Source: Fagopyrum homotropicum
Taxonomy: Eukaryota; Streptophyta; Magnoliopsida; Caryophyllales; Polygonaceae
Length of the DNA stretch: 64,000 bases
Assembly (NCBI GenBank): GCA_033239125.1
Contig: BSWB01000002.1
Span: 4,683,001 to 4,747,000 of the forward strand
Direction: 5' to 3'
Positions within the stretch are counted from its first letter, which is position 1. The number at the start of each line of letters is the position of its first letter. This document shows positions 34,401 through 44,829 of this stretch, piece by piece. Position numbers and translations under genes: made by a program. Under the pieces are notes generated by a model that was not told the origin of the DNA, ran no database searches, and saw only the letters and a program-made list of their open reading frames with translations.

Positions 34401-36447
34401 GAGTTATATATGATTGTCACTCACCTTTTCCAACAGGCGGGCCTCGGTAATCTTTTTTGCTTCAGCGAGAACCTGAAAAACAATTACCACATTGGAAAAA
34501 TACATGCTTACTAACACACTTGATAAGAAAAAAACCTCAGTAGAATGAATAATTATACACAAGACAGCGAATGCAATCATAAACCCAATACACAAAATAT
34601 TCATACCTCAGCATCCTTGCGGTCTTGCTGTTTTGTCAGCGAAAGAAACATAGACAACGCCCGTTTGCGCTCAACCTCCTGCTGAGCATTGTATGGCTCC
34701 TATAATTTGGACACGGTATCAGCAGAAGCAAAAACAGTTATCCAGATTCCATATAATGAGAATCAGCCATACAGAAGAAAATTGAGAGTGCTCAAATAAG
34801 TTAGATGAATCATCTACATTGTTCTTCCTCTTATTCAGACCAAAAAAATACCTTGATAAGAGGATGGTGAGCCACATCAGCAGGGGAAGAAGCTCTAGCA
34901 GCCAAGATTGCCCGGGTAACTATATTTAAAAGGAAACTATTATGTTATGTGACATCACTATATATCACGTACATAATTAACAGATATAAATACGAAGTAC
35001 ACATTGAAATTTAGATGTAACTGGTAAGACATGCTGATAATTTAAAGTGGTGCTGAAAAGGAAATTGATAAGGCTTGACAAGGTGATAATGTGCAGATAC
35101 GGAAGCCTAATGATGCCTGTATGTTACCAAATACACCCTTAATTTTAGAAAGAAAGAAAAATCAAGCCTCGTTAAATATAGAGGGGCATTAACATGGATA
35201 AAATCAAGCAAATTGATTACCACTATAATACCGATCTTTTAGTTCTTCCATGGTGCGAGGGGAAGGAAACCTGTCAGCTATAACAGTGAAGCGAAGATCA
35301 AATCTGTCACACAAGTCAAACAGTTCATCTGTCTCCTCCTTGGTCCATTTCTGAGAAAGTATGATTATGGGACTATCATTCCTCCAGAAAGCAAGTATAA
35401 GAACATATATCTGATTTCAAGACTTTGTCGCCGACTTCAGATGACTATATTTAGCATCTAATAACATGTTCATTCAGATGTAAATATCTACGGCTTCCAT
35501 TTCTACATGATGTGGTTTATAGATGTACGCAGTTTAAAAAAGGTACATACAGGGTCAGTCATATACTTCTCATATTCCTCATCTGTGTATTTGATGACAT
35601 CGGCAGACTGCAACAGATGATTGTCAAACAGATAAGCTCATCCTTACAGAAGAAAAACAAAGTGTTCAAACTATTTTACCAAAGCAGGTGTGCATACCTT
35701 ATTATACTTAGCAAAGGGATAATCACCTGTTGGGGGTACACCATTTACAACTCTAACCTGACAAAATTTTACAATGCTATATGTCACGCAAGAAACATGT
35801 GTAGCTCTCACTGATAGTTTTACTATCCGAAAAATAAAATTATACCCAGTGATAGAGTTCTAAGTTGTCTTTCCGAGCTGAGTTCGTAAAACTAAGCCAC
35901 TGCCAGGTAACCTGAAAATACATCACACCCAAGCAATGAAAAGAGCTGTCTGTACTGACAAGAATAGATTAACTTCACATTTTTACATGCTCATCCAAAA
36001 AACCATTCTACGAAGTTACAACATAAAGCTAGCATTCTGTAAATCACATTACTCAAAAAGTTATTCATAAAGTTCACATTACATTCTCAGAACGTCAAAT
36101 TCCAAATGAAAATAGATTTTGCAATTAGCAAGGTTCTGTTTGACAGTCATATACTGACCTTCTCATCTGATGGTGGACGTTTTTTCAGTTGAGACGTATC
36201 AATTGAAGGCATAAGGGGTGCCATTCCACCAGTGAGCATGTAAAGCTAAATTTAACCAAAACAAACACACAAAAACCAATTAGCCATTCAATCCTGATAA
36301 ATTTCACAGATAAAGAAAGAGGGCAAAGGTTACCTCGCGAGAAATGCCATCGGGTTTTCTTTGAGGCTCCTTGGGAGGTCTTGACTTCTTCTCTTGAGAT
36401 AATGGAAGCGTGTTCTTTGGTAATCCAAGTATGTCCTTAGCATCCAT
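31416..36447 (-). CDS. SWC4: SWC4/DMAP1 homologue, subunit of SWR1 and NuA4 chromatin complexes
   Basis: Sixteen exons on the minus strand: 36334-36447, 36159-36245, 35846-35911, 35698-35757, 35551-35607, 35221-35350, 34852-34919, 34607-34699, 34425-34472, 33352-33525, 33010-33120, 32135-32230, 31975-32046, 31704-31767, 31586-31620, 31416-31502. All introns are GT-AG and all exons join in frame, giving 453 aa. The start MDAKDILGLPK is the conserved SWC4 N-terminus; an in-frame ATG 15 codons upstream is judged 5' UTR. The SANT/Myb-like domain is at about residues 129-172 (KWTKEETDELFDLCDRFDLR, then FPSPRTMEELKDRYYS). A helical EVERKRALSMFLSLTKQQDR segment follows, then a Ser/Ala/Pro-rich linker. 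The tail is basic (ERVGKRDQKRK, QLKRARKLKSSDG). Arabidopsis SWC4 helps deposit H2A.Z and supports histone H4 acetylation. No defects seen. Confidence 0.92.
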
Positions 36448-37228
36448 GCCGGGCAAACATAAATTAGGGTTTATTCGGTTTACTGCGAACAACCCAAAAT
36501 CTTATTCAGGGTTTCGAATTGACAAGCGATATGGTATCACAGAATCAAATTCTTCAGAATAGAAGCGAAGAGGATAGAATTAGAGATGGATTTGAGGCGA
36601 TCGGAACAATCTGCTAAGAACACTGCAAAGAGTCGGGGTTGAAAGGCGGGAGGGGACGTGTATTTGCATCCTGGGTTGAATATAGTTTTGTTTTGACAAT
36701 TAACTTTTACCAGTCTTAAGGGCTTGTTTGGTGTTAGTCAATAGAATCGAAAATAATAATAATTAATTTTAATATTCTTAAAATTATTTAAATTATTTTT
36801 TAAAATGAGTGATTTTAATTCGATAATAAATTTGATTTCTATATTAAAATGACTTTGAGTTATTTAATGACATTATTGTTCTAATAACTCATAAAATACA
36901 TAATAAGTGTTCGTAAGACCGGCTTATGTTAATAAAATATTTTCATAAATAAAATTTTATAAATCCAACTTAAGATCGATTCAAACTCATATACACAATC
37001 ATTTAAACTATAAAAATATATAGTTGAATAGTAAAAGTCATTTATTTAAGGTTTGGTCTATTAACTATTGATTCTAAGTAAATTGTAGGGTAGACCACGG
37101 GACGGGATTGGGTCATCCCAGTCCGGTCTCGGCTATTATACATGAGACGGAATAGGGACGGACCTTGTGCTTTTTTAGATTGATTCACCGATCCTATAAG
37201 TACGGGCTCAACCTCATTTGAACTATCA
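36448..37228. other. SWC4 upstream region and intergenic MITE fragments
   Basis: 36448-36660 is probably the SWC4 5' UTR and promoter (purine-rich GAAGCGAAGAGG tract, no clear TATA). From 36719 TTAAGGGCTTGTTTGG resembles a Tourist left end without a matching right end. 37085-37200 has GGGACGGGATTGGGTC and CCCAGTCCGGTC, a truncated hAT-like fragment. Confidence 0.4.
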
Positions 37229-38257
37229 CTAGTTCATATCCCGCACCTTGTGCGGGTATATTTAAATATTGATGGATCTTCACATGCATATATCTGAATA
37301 TCTGTCTGCGAGTAAGTAAGTGAGAAGAAAGGCGGAAGGGAGAGACTTTCATAAACATGTAATAGTAAAAACCAAAGTTGTTGAAATAATAGTTATTGAA
37401 AACAAATTAAGGAATGAATAAACAATAGCAGAATGAGTGTTATGATTGAAAACGTAGGGAATAACCTGAAAATTTAGACAAAGATTAGTTGAAAAAAGAT
37501 TTCTTATTAGATTTTGTTTTAGTAAGGTTTTATGGCTTAATTCTTATTTTAATAAAAGATTTAATCCGATAAAAAATCTAGAGGCGCCACGTCGGCATCA
37601 GTGTAGTCTAGTTTAGTAGTATATATAGACATATAGATTATTTATTATTTATAAAACTTTCTTATTTCTTATTAATTATTTAGAAGATTAGTTGAAAAAA
37701 TATTTTCTTATTAGATTTTGTTTTAGTAAAAAAAAGGTTGTATGGCTTAATTCTTGATTTAATAAAAGATTTAATCCGATAAAAAACCTAGAGGCGCCAT
37801 GTCAGTATCAGTGTAGTCTAGTTTAGTAGTATATATAGATATATAGATTATTTAATATTTATAAAACTTTCTTATTTTTTATTAATTATTTAGAAGATTA
37901 GTTGAAAAAAGATTTCTTATTAGATTTTGTTTTAGTAAAAAGAAGGTTTTATGGCTTAATTCTTGATTTAATAAAAGATTTAATCCGATAAAAAACCTGA
38001 AGGCGCCACGTCAGTATCAGTGTAGTCTAGTTTAGTAGTATATATAGATATATAGATTATTTAATATTTATAAAACTTTCTTATTTCTTATTAATTATTT
38101 AGAAGATTAGTTGAAAAACGATTTCTTATTAGATTTTGTTTTAGTAAAAAAAAGGTTTTATGGCTTAATTCTTGATTTAATAAAAGATTTAATCCAATAA
38201 AAAATCTGGAGGCGCCACGTCAGCATCAGTGTAGTCTAGTTTAGTAGTATATATAGA
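37229..38257 (-). mobile_element. Non-autonomous Helitron
   Basis: On the minus strand it begins TCTATATATACTACTAAACT at 38257 and ends at 37229 with a CCCGCAC-AAGG-TGCGGG hairpin, a short spacer and CTAG. The flanking bases are A before the 5' TC and T after CTAG, i.e. insertion into an AT dinucleotide without duplication. There is no RepHel coding. These are the defining Helitron signs. The 5' region is repeated about four times. Confidence 0.75.
37482..38257 (-). repeat. About 3.7 tandem copies of a ~209-bp unit at the Helitron 5' end
   Basis: The unit starts AGAAGATTAGTTGAAAA and contains GGCGCCACGTCAGCATCAG and AGTCTAGTTTAGTAGTATAT. Copies begin near 37482, 37683, 37892 and 38101, and the last is cut at the Helitron 5' terminus. 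Copies differ by only a few bases. Confidence 0.9.
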
Positions 38258-38739
38258 TTTGTTTACAGGATTTACAATTTACGATTTACACAAAAAAATA
38301 TTCAAATATATTGCTTAAATACATTAAATTTTTCAATAATTTAGACACATTAATTTCGGCCGTCACATTAATTTCGGTCAAAAATATTATGTTTTTATGA
38401 AAAAGTATTACTATATTACATGATTTATTTTAATTAATAGTATTTGATAAATTATATTTTAAAAATTAAAACTATACTACCTAGTTTATTTTAATTAATA
38501 GTATTTGATAAAATATATAATAAATGTTCAAATATAATTTTAATAAAATTAAAATAATATAAAAATATTAAATATAAAGGTAATATAAGTAAATAAAAAA
38601 GCAAAATATAAAAAAAAATATTATAAAAAGGCCCCAAAATTCAAACTCGTGATTCTTAGTTCCAAACAAGTAAAATGACACTTATTTACCAGCAAGGCAA
38701 GCCCTCCAAGTTAGGGGGTTGTTCAGATAATACACATTA

Positions 38740-38820
38740 TGTCAACGATATTATATTATCTAAGTTATTTAGTATTATCATCTATGCTGCAATAAGAGAT
38801 ATCAAATTCAAGTGTTTATA
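38740..38820 (+). repeat. Copia 5' LTR (81 bp)
   Basis: Begins TGTCAACGATATTATATTAT and ends CAAGTGTTTATA. No obvious TATA box apart from TTTATAT at the LTR/PBS junction. The matching 3' copy is 43043-43123. Confidence 0.92.
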
Positions 38821-38871
38821 TGGTATCAGAGCCCTAATCGATCCATTATCAGAAATCACACAAAATCCACC

Positions 38872-41800
38872 ATGGCTGAGTATGCATCTACGCTTGCCAA
38901 TCCTCATGAGCCTACAAAACCCTTTATCATTGTCATCCTCACCAACATCATCAAGCTTACACCACAAAACTATATCACTTGGAAGCAGGCCATTTTGGCA
39001 ACTTTAGAGGGATATGATCTTGATTCATACATACTGGGTACAACAGATGTTTCCTCAAAAACCCTACTAGACTCCACAACAATCAATCCGGCTTACAAAA
39101 CCTACATCAGACAAGACCGTCTAATTTATGGTGCACTTCTGGGCACACTTTCAACCGACGTGGCAGGATTCGTTGCCACAGCAAAGACGTCACAGGAGGT
39201 ATGGGAGGCACTACGTCTCACATATGGAAATCCGTCAAGAGGTCATGTGAAGCAAATTAAGGAACGACTGCGTACGATGAAGAAAGGATCTGACTCTATC
39301 TCGACTTATATGCAGAATGTGCGCAAAGCTACCAATCTTCTATCATCTCTTGATTCACCGGTCTCTACTGAGGATCTCACAGATTACGTTCTACGGGGTC
39401 TCGATGAACCCTATCTCCCAGTTGTACATGCAATAAATGCACGTGACTCGTCCATAGCTTTTGAAGAGTTACATGAGAAACTCATCAACCACGAATTATC
39501 TCTCAAACATAACCACACAGAAGCAGGAGGAGTCATGACAGCCTTCAACGTGCAGACCAAGTCCTCGAAGAACTCTGGTAAGTCTTCTAATTTCAATTCA
39601 TATCCGCACAACACTCAAACCCAACCTCAGTCCACTCAACGCTCCTCCCAATCCCATCATCAGAACCAATATACCAAACCTAATCCAAACAACTATGGAG
39701 GTCCGAAACCTTTTAAGGGACGGTGTCAATGGTGTAGAGAGATAGGTCATGTTTTAGCTCATTGTCGGGTTTATCGATCCTTACATCCGACTATTGAAGT
39801 GCCATCTTCAGCGAGGTTTCCCTCTATGCCAGCCCATCAGACAAATGTTGCTACTACACAATCCTCCAACAACCAATGGTTGGTTGACAGTGGTGCATCT
39901 CATCATGTTACCAACGATCTCGACAACCTTGCTCTCCATTATCCATACCATGGCTCAGATGAGATGTTAGTTGGCAATGGTAAGGGACTACCAATCACTC
40001 ACACTGGCTCTACTATGCTTGCTTCAGATGATAATTTGGTCCTGTCTAATGTTTTGTGTGTGCCCAAAATATCCAAAAACATAGTTTCTGTTTCTCAACT
40101 CACTAATGACACTTCATCTGCTGTTGTCTTCAAATCAAATGGTTTTCATGTGCAGGACCTCAAGTCCAACAAAACCATCATTAGGGGTCCTTGTGTAGAT
40201 GGGGTGTACGTCTGGCCTTCCTCAAGTCCTACTGTCCACAGTGCTTTCCGAGTCAGTCCCAAGTCCATGCACCATAGGCTTGGTCACCCATCTACTGAAG
40301 TTTTTCAATATCTAAATAAGAGTGCTAGCCTAGGTTGTTCTTCATATCATCAAAATCTTTGTACTTCTTGCAATATGAATAAGACTCATAAGTTACCTTT
40401 TCATCTTTCTACAATTGAGTCTACTACACCTCTAGAAGTCATTTTTAGTGATGTTTGGAGTTCTCCTGTACCTTCATATGATGGGTATAAGTACTATCTT
40501 ATTTTTGTCGATCATCACACAAAATATACATGGCTATATCCACTCAAATATAAATCGGAAACAAAACTTATTTTCATCCGATTTAAGTCTTTAGTTGAAA
40601 ACTACTTTAAGCATAAAATCAAAGTATTTTACTCCGACAATGGAGGGGAATACGTTTCTCTACGATCCTTCCTAGGTGATCATGGTATTACCCATCTAAC
40701 TACACCTCCACATACTCCAGAGCACAATGGGCTTGCTGAAAGAAAGCATAGGCACTTGGTTGAAACCGGCCTCACACTCCTCACTCATTCTCACATTCCT
40801 TTGGATCACTGGCCCTTAGCATTGATCATGGCTACATATCTAATTAATAGATTGCCATCTCCATCTCATGGCTACACAACTCCTTACCATAACCTTACCA
40901 AGCAACATCCAAATTACAGCAAGTTTAAAAGCTTTGGCTGCCTTTGTTTTCCATGGCTTAAGCCATACACTAAACACAAGCTTGAGCCGAAATCCATACC
41001 CTGTGTTTTTATTGGTTATGCGTCCACTCAAAGTGCATACCAATGCCTAGACCCGACTACCAAACGTGTCTATACATCTAGGCATGTTAGGTTTGTTGAA
41101 GACGAATTTCCATATCGTCAAATGCAACCCCCACAATCAGATCAAACTGTCATCAAGTCTGAATGGGCCCAACTAGGTTTACCAATTCTGTTGCCACCTA
41201 CAATGCCACAACCGTCTTCATCAACAGATCATGCTTTACTGCACAGTGCAGCCTCACAATCTACCCCACCTACCCTGCAGTCAACACCTATCAGTTCGCA
41301 ACCTGCAGCTTCAAATCCTATGCCAAACCCTCCCCAACAGCCCATCCTTCCTACACAGACTGTTTCCATCCAAACTGCATCAGCTGCAATGCCTACCCAA
41401 GTTGCTGTCCCACGTCCCGGGGTAGTAACTAGATCCCGCAACAATGTTGTTAAACCCATTCAAAAGCTGAATTTGCACACAACCACAACTCCCACACCAA
41501 CTGAACCAAAATCCTTCACCCAAGCCCTCAAAGATCCTGAATGGCGTGCGGCTATGCAATTGGAATTTGATGCTCTTTGTTTAAACAGGACCTGGGAGCT
41601 CGTTCCTTCATCAGCAACAATAAATCTGGTAGGCTGTAAGTGGGTATTTCGCTTAAAATATAACCCAGATGGCACACTTGACAGGTACAAAGCGAGACTT
41701 GTTGCAAAAGGATTTAATCAAAGGCCTGGCTGTGATTATACAGAGACTTTTAGCCCTGTGGTAAAACCTGTCACAGTAAGGGTGGTACTCGTTCTTGCTG

Positions 41801-43023
41801 TGTCACTAGGCTGGCCACTTTGTTAGTTAGATATCAACAATGCGTTTCTGCAAGGTCGACTACATGAGGATGTGTACATGGCTCAAACCCCCGGGTTTGT
41901 TAATAAAAATTATCCGGATCACATTTGCAAGCTAAAGAAGGCCATATATGGATTAAAGCAGGCTCCTAGAGCTTGGTATACTGAGTTAAGGTTCTTTCTT
42001 CTTGAACTGGGCTTCGTCAATTCAGTGGCTGATGCATCACTATTTATTTTTGCTCGGGACTCAGTTCTAATCTATTTGCTAGTCTACGTTGATGACATTA
42101 TCATCACTGGAAACAATTCCAAGCTTGAAAGTTTAATTGCACTGTTAGCACAACGGTTTTCATTGAAAGATCTAGGAAACTTAAAGTATTTTCTAGGTGT
42201 TGAAGTGCAACAGTATGATGATGGCATTTTCTTGTCACAGAAGAAGTATGTGGCTGATCTTCTCTTGCGGGCTGGAATGGATGTTGTCAAGCCTGTGTCA
42301 ACGCCAATGTCTCCAGGTGATGATCTTCACTGCACATCCGGGACCCCAATTCCAACTCCAACTGATTATCGGACTTTGGTGGGAAGTTTGCAATATTTAT
42401 ATCTAACGCGTCCAGATGTCGGATTTGCTGTCAACAAGCTTTCTCAATATATGCAAGCTCCTACAAATTTGCACTGGACAGCACTAAAGAGACTCCTCAG
42501 ATATCTTGCTGGCAGCTCAGATCTTGGCATACGAGTTTCTAAGGCTGAAACTACCAATATTCACGCTTTTTCTGATGCAGACTGGGCAGGTGATAAAAGT
42601 GATTATATTTCCACAACAGGCTACATCATTTATATGGGAGCTACTCCCATTAGTTGGAGCTCGAAGAAGCAGAAATCAGTTGCCAGATCCTCTACGGAGG
42701 CTGAATATAAGGCTATTGCAGACACGTCCTCAGAAGTAATCTGGATTGTGCAGCTGTTACAAGAACTTCGTCAACCACTTAGCCTCTCTCCAGTTGTTTA
42801 CTGTGACAACCTGGGTGCCACAAGTCTCTCGGCTAATCCTGTGTTTCACTCCAGAATGAAGCATATAGCTCTAGCTTACCACTTCGTTCGTGAACAGGTC
42901 CGACGAGGCAAGTTAAGAGTCAGTTTTGTTTCCACAGATGATCAGTTAGCTGATATCCTTACAAAGCCACTGCTTCGACAGCGCTTTACCTCACTGCTAC
43001 ACAAGTTACAGCTTTCCAAATAA
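38872..43023 (+). pseudogene. Copia gag-pol polyprotein, intact but for one stop codon
   Basis: The start at 38872 has a good plant context (CCACCATGG) and lies 40 bp after the primer site. In order: gag (NYITWKQAILATLEGYDLDS), a CCHC knuckle (CQWCREIGHVLAHC), protease (WLVDSGASHHVTND), the integrase HHCC finger (HRLGHPSTEVFQ...LCTSCNMNKTHK), the integrase core (SDNGGEYV, HNGLAERKHRH), RT (WVFRLKYNPDGTLDRYKARL; LLVYVDDIIITGN) and RNase H (FSDADWAGD, ARSSTEAEYKA). The total frame is 1384 codons. The only lesion seen is TAG at 41824-41826 within RT, where relatives have Gln ahead of the conserved LDINNAFL; the frame resumes without shift. Either an inactivating mutation or, less likely, a read-through site. 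Confidence 0.93.
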
Positions 43024-43042
43024 AGCTTTACTTGAGGGGGAA

Positions 43043-43123
43043 TGTCAACGATATTATACTATCTAAGTTATTTAGTATTATCATCTATGCTGCAATAAGA
43101 GATATCAAATTCAAGTGTTTATA
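43043..43123 (+). repeat. Copia 3' LTR (81 bp)
   Basis: Identical to the 5' LTR except for C instead of T in ATATTATACTATC. Directly followed by the CATTA target duplication. Confidence 0.92.
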
Positions 43124-43194
43124 CATTATTCTGGTACGGACGTGCGGCTGAATGTACAGTACGTCGACATGTGTCCTGGGAAAAAAAAATTCGG

Positions 43195-43625
43195 GAATGA
43201 GTGAAAGTAATAGTTCAAAATTTATTAAGGAATAGTTCATAACTTATCAAAAGGATAGTTCATGAATTATAATAGAATAGTTCATAGTGCAAAATCTATA
43301 AAGGAGTGAAAGTAATAGTTCAAAATTTATTATGGGATAGTTCATGAATTATAATAAAATAGTTCATGAATTATATTTGAATAGTTCAAAGTGCAAAATT
43401 TATAAAGAATAGTACATAACTTATAAAATGATAATTCATGAATTATAAGTGAATAGTTCATAACATATAAACGATTAATTTATAAATAATTTAATATAAT
43501 ATATTAAAAAGTAATAGTTCATGAATAATATGAGAATAGTTCAAAGTTTATAGGAGAATAGTGCATAAATTATAACATGATAGTTCAAACAAATTTTCAT
43601 TCGTTTATGGAAGAAAGAAAAAAAA
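43195..43625 (+). repeat. Degenerate minisatellite ATAGTTCATGAATTATAA inside the Mutator-like element
   Basis: About 15 imperfect copies of an AATAGTTCAYGAATTATAA / AATAGTTCAAAGTGCAAAAT unit of 17-20 bp, ending in AGAAAAAAAA tracts. It lies between the two inverted ends of the 38714-43719 element. Confidence 0.8.
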
Positions 43626-43839
43626 AACATCATTCGTTTCTGAAGAAAAAAAAAAAAATTCGGGACACGTGTCGGCTGTAAGTTCAGCGGCACGCCCGTA
43701 CCGTAAATTAGCAACCATACCTCCAAGTTATATATAACATTATAACTACTTTCATTAAGTTATAATTATCAGATAAAGACCCATATAAATCCGAGACTTT
43801 GCTCGATAGAACAGGCCATAGCGGTTATTGGGTTGGGTC

Positions 43840-44126
43840 TAAGCATGTCCACGGGTCACGGGTGACCCGTGACCCGGCGGGACCCGACGGGTCAACCCGC
43901 CAAACCTCAATTTTGAAAAAAGAAAAAATTAAAAAAATGTAACCCAATGCCTAAAAGGGTCGACCCGGCAGGTCATCTTTTTTATTTATTTTTTTTTTAA
44001 AAAAATGGGTTTTAAAATGGCGGGTCGGTCATTTATACGGGTCCGGGTCCGGGTCACCCTTCCCGGATCCTTGACCCGGCGGGTCGGACCCGTCGACCCG
44101 ACGGATCCAACCCGTGGACATGCTTA
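43840..44126. mobile_element. hAT-type MITE, GACCCG-rich family
   Basis: Terminal inverted repeat TAAGCATGTCCACGGGT / ACCCGTGGACATGCTTA is perfect over 17 bp. The 8-bp duplication GTTGGGTC is perfect (43832-43839 and 44127-44134). The interior is dense in GACCCG/CGGGTC. 287 bp, recent-looking. Confidence 0.9.
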
Positions 44127-44399
44127 GTTGGGTCTGTGTATAGGTTATGTAAGTGAACATTTAAAATCTATCTTTTAAGTATGTATTGCAAATGCACAAT
44201 TTGAAGTTTGTTATATATATGTCTATGTTATAAATGACTATGATGTATGTGGTGAACTGTCCTTTTCAGGAGAGTGTTTCTTTGTTTATGCCCAACTCCA
44301 AATCTAATGGGCTAACTGATTTAAGAGAAGGTTGGTTGAGTTGTGGATTGGTCTGACCTAAATAACTAAAGAAGAGAGTCGTTCTAGTTTCGGTTGATT

Positions 44400-44815
44400 C
44401 AGTGGCAGAGCCAAAAAAAAATACGGGTAAAGAAAATTTCATAACTCATTTATATATTATAATATAATATACATCGAATTAGAAGAAGATGGACAACAAG
44501 TTATGACGTCAAATTAAATTTAAAATTAAAATTAAAATCTATAAATTAAATAAAAAAAATTATAATAAGTTTTCGTACCATAAATTAGAGATTCGTTGTA
44601 TATGTTTTTTTTTATGTATATGCTTAAAATAAAATCCATTAAAAAAATCTCTTTTTCCTACTCCCAAGATCGAAACCTTGCACTCCAAGTACATTCTTCC
44701 CTCCTTCAACCAAATAAGCTAGCAATGCTGTGTAAATTATATCCATCTAAGGGAAATAACTTCGACTGAAGCAGGGGCACAATCCCCTCCCTTACCCCCC
44801 TTATATCCGCCCTTG
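44400..44815. mobile_element. hAT-type non-autonomous element, CAGTGGCGGAGC family, copy 1
   Basis: Left end CAGTGGCAGAGCC; right end ATCCGCCCTTG. Duplication GGTTGATT (44392-44399) and AGTTGATT (44816-44823), one mismatch. Shares with the copy at 56883-57464 a right-hand block of CTACTCCCA, CCTCCTTC and CCCTTACCCCCCTT-like sequence. 416 bp. Confidence 0.8.
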
Positions 44816-44829
44816 AGTTGATTATACGA

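Larger units (their letters stand above)
38740..43123 (+). mobile_element. Full-length Ty1-copia retrotransposon with 81-bp LTRs
   Basis: LTRs 38740-38820 and 43043-43123 differ at one position. The flanking duplication is CATTA (38735-38739, 43124-43128). The primer-binding site TGGTATCAGAGC follows the 5' LTR directly, and a purine tract (CTTGAGGGGGAA) precedes the 3' LTR. The LTR starts TG and ends TA, a non-canonical TG...TA pair. The polyprotein frame fills almost the whole interior and is broken only by one stop. Confidence 0.93.
38714..43719. mobile_element. Mutator-like element (non-autonomous) interrupted by a copia insertion
   Basis: An 11-bp direct repeat CCTCCAAGTTA flanks the whole block (38703-38713 and 43720-43730). 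With the copia (38740-43123, plus one CATTA) removed, the remaining about 600 bp has inverted ends. GGTTGTTCAGATAATACACA and GGTACGGACGTGCGGCTGAA on the left match the reverse complement of TTCAGCGGCACGCCCGTACC and TTAGCAACC on the right. ACATGTGTCC pairs with GGACACGTGT further in. The 9-11 bp duplication plus long terminal repeats point to MULEs. No transposase. Confidence 0.65.

Noticed and set aside
36304..36492. Upstream ATG of SWC4 at 36492
   Set aside because: In frame, but the conserved protein begins at MDAKDILGL; the 15 extra codons are not conserved as far as I recall, so they are treated as 5' UTR.
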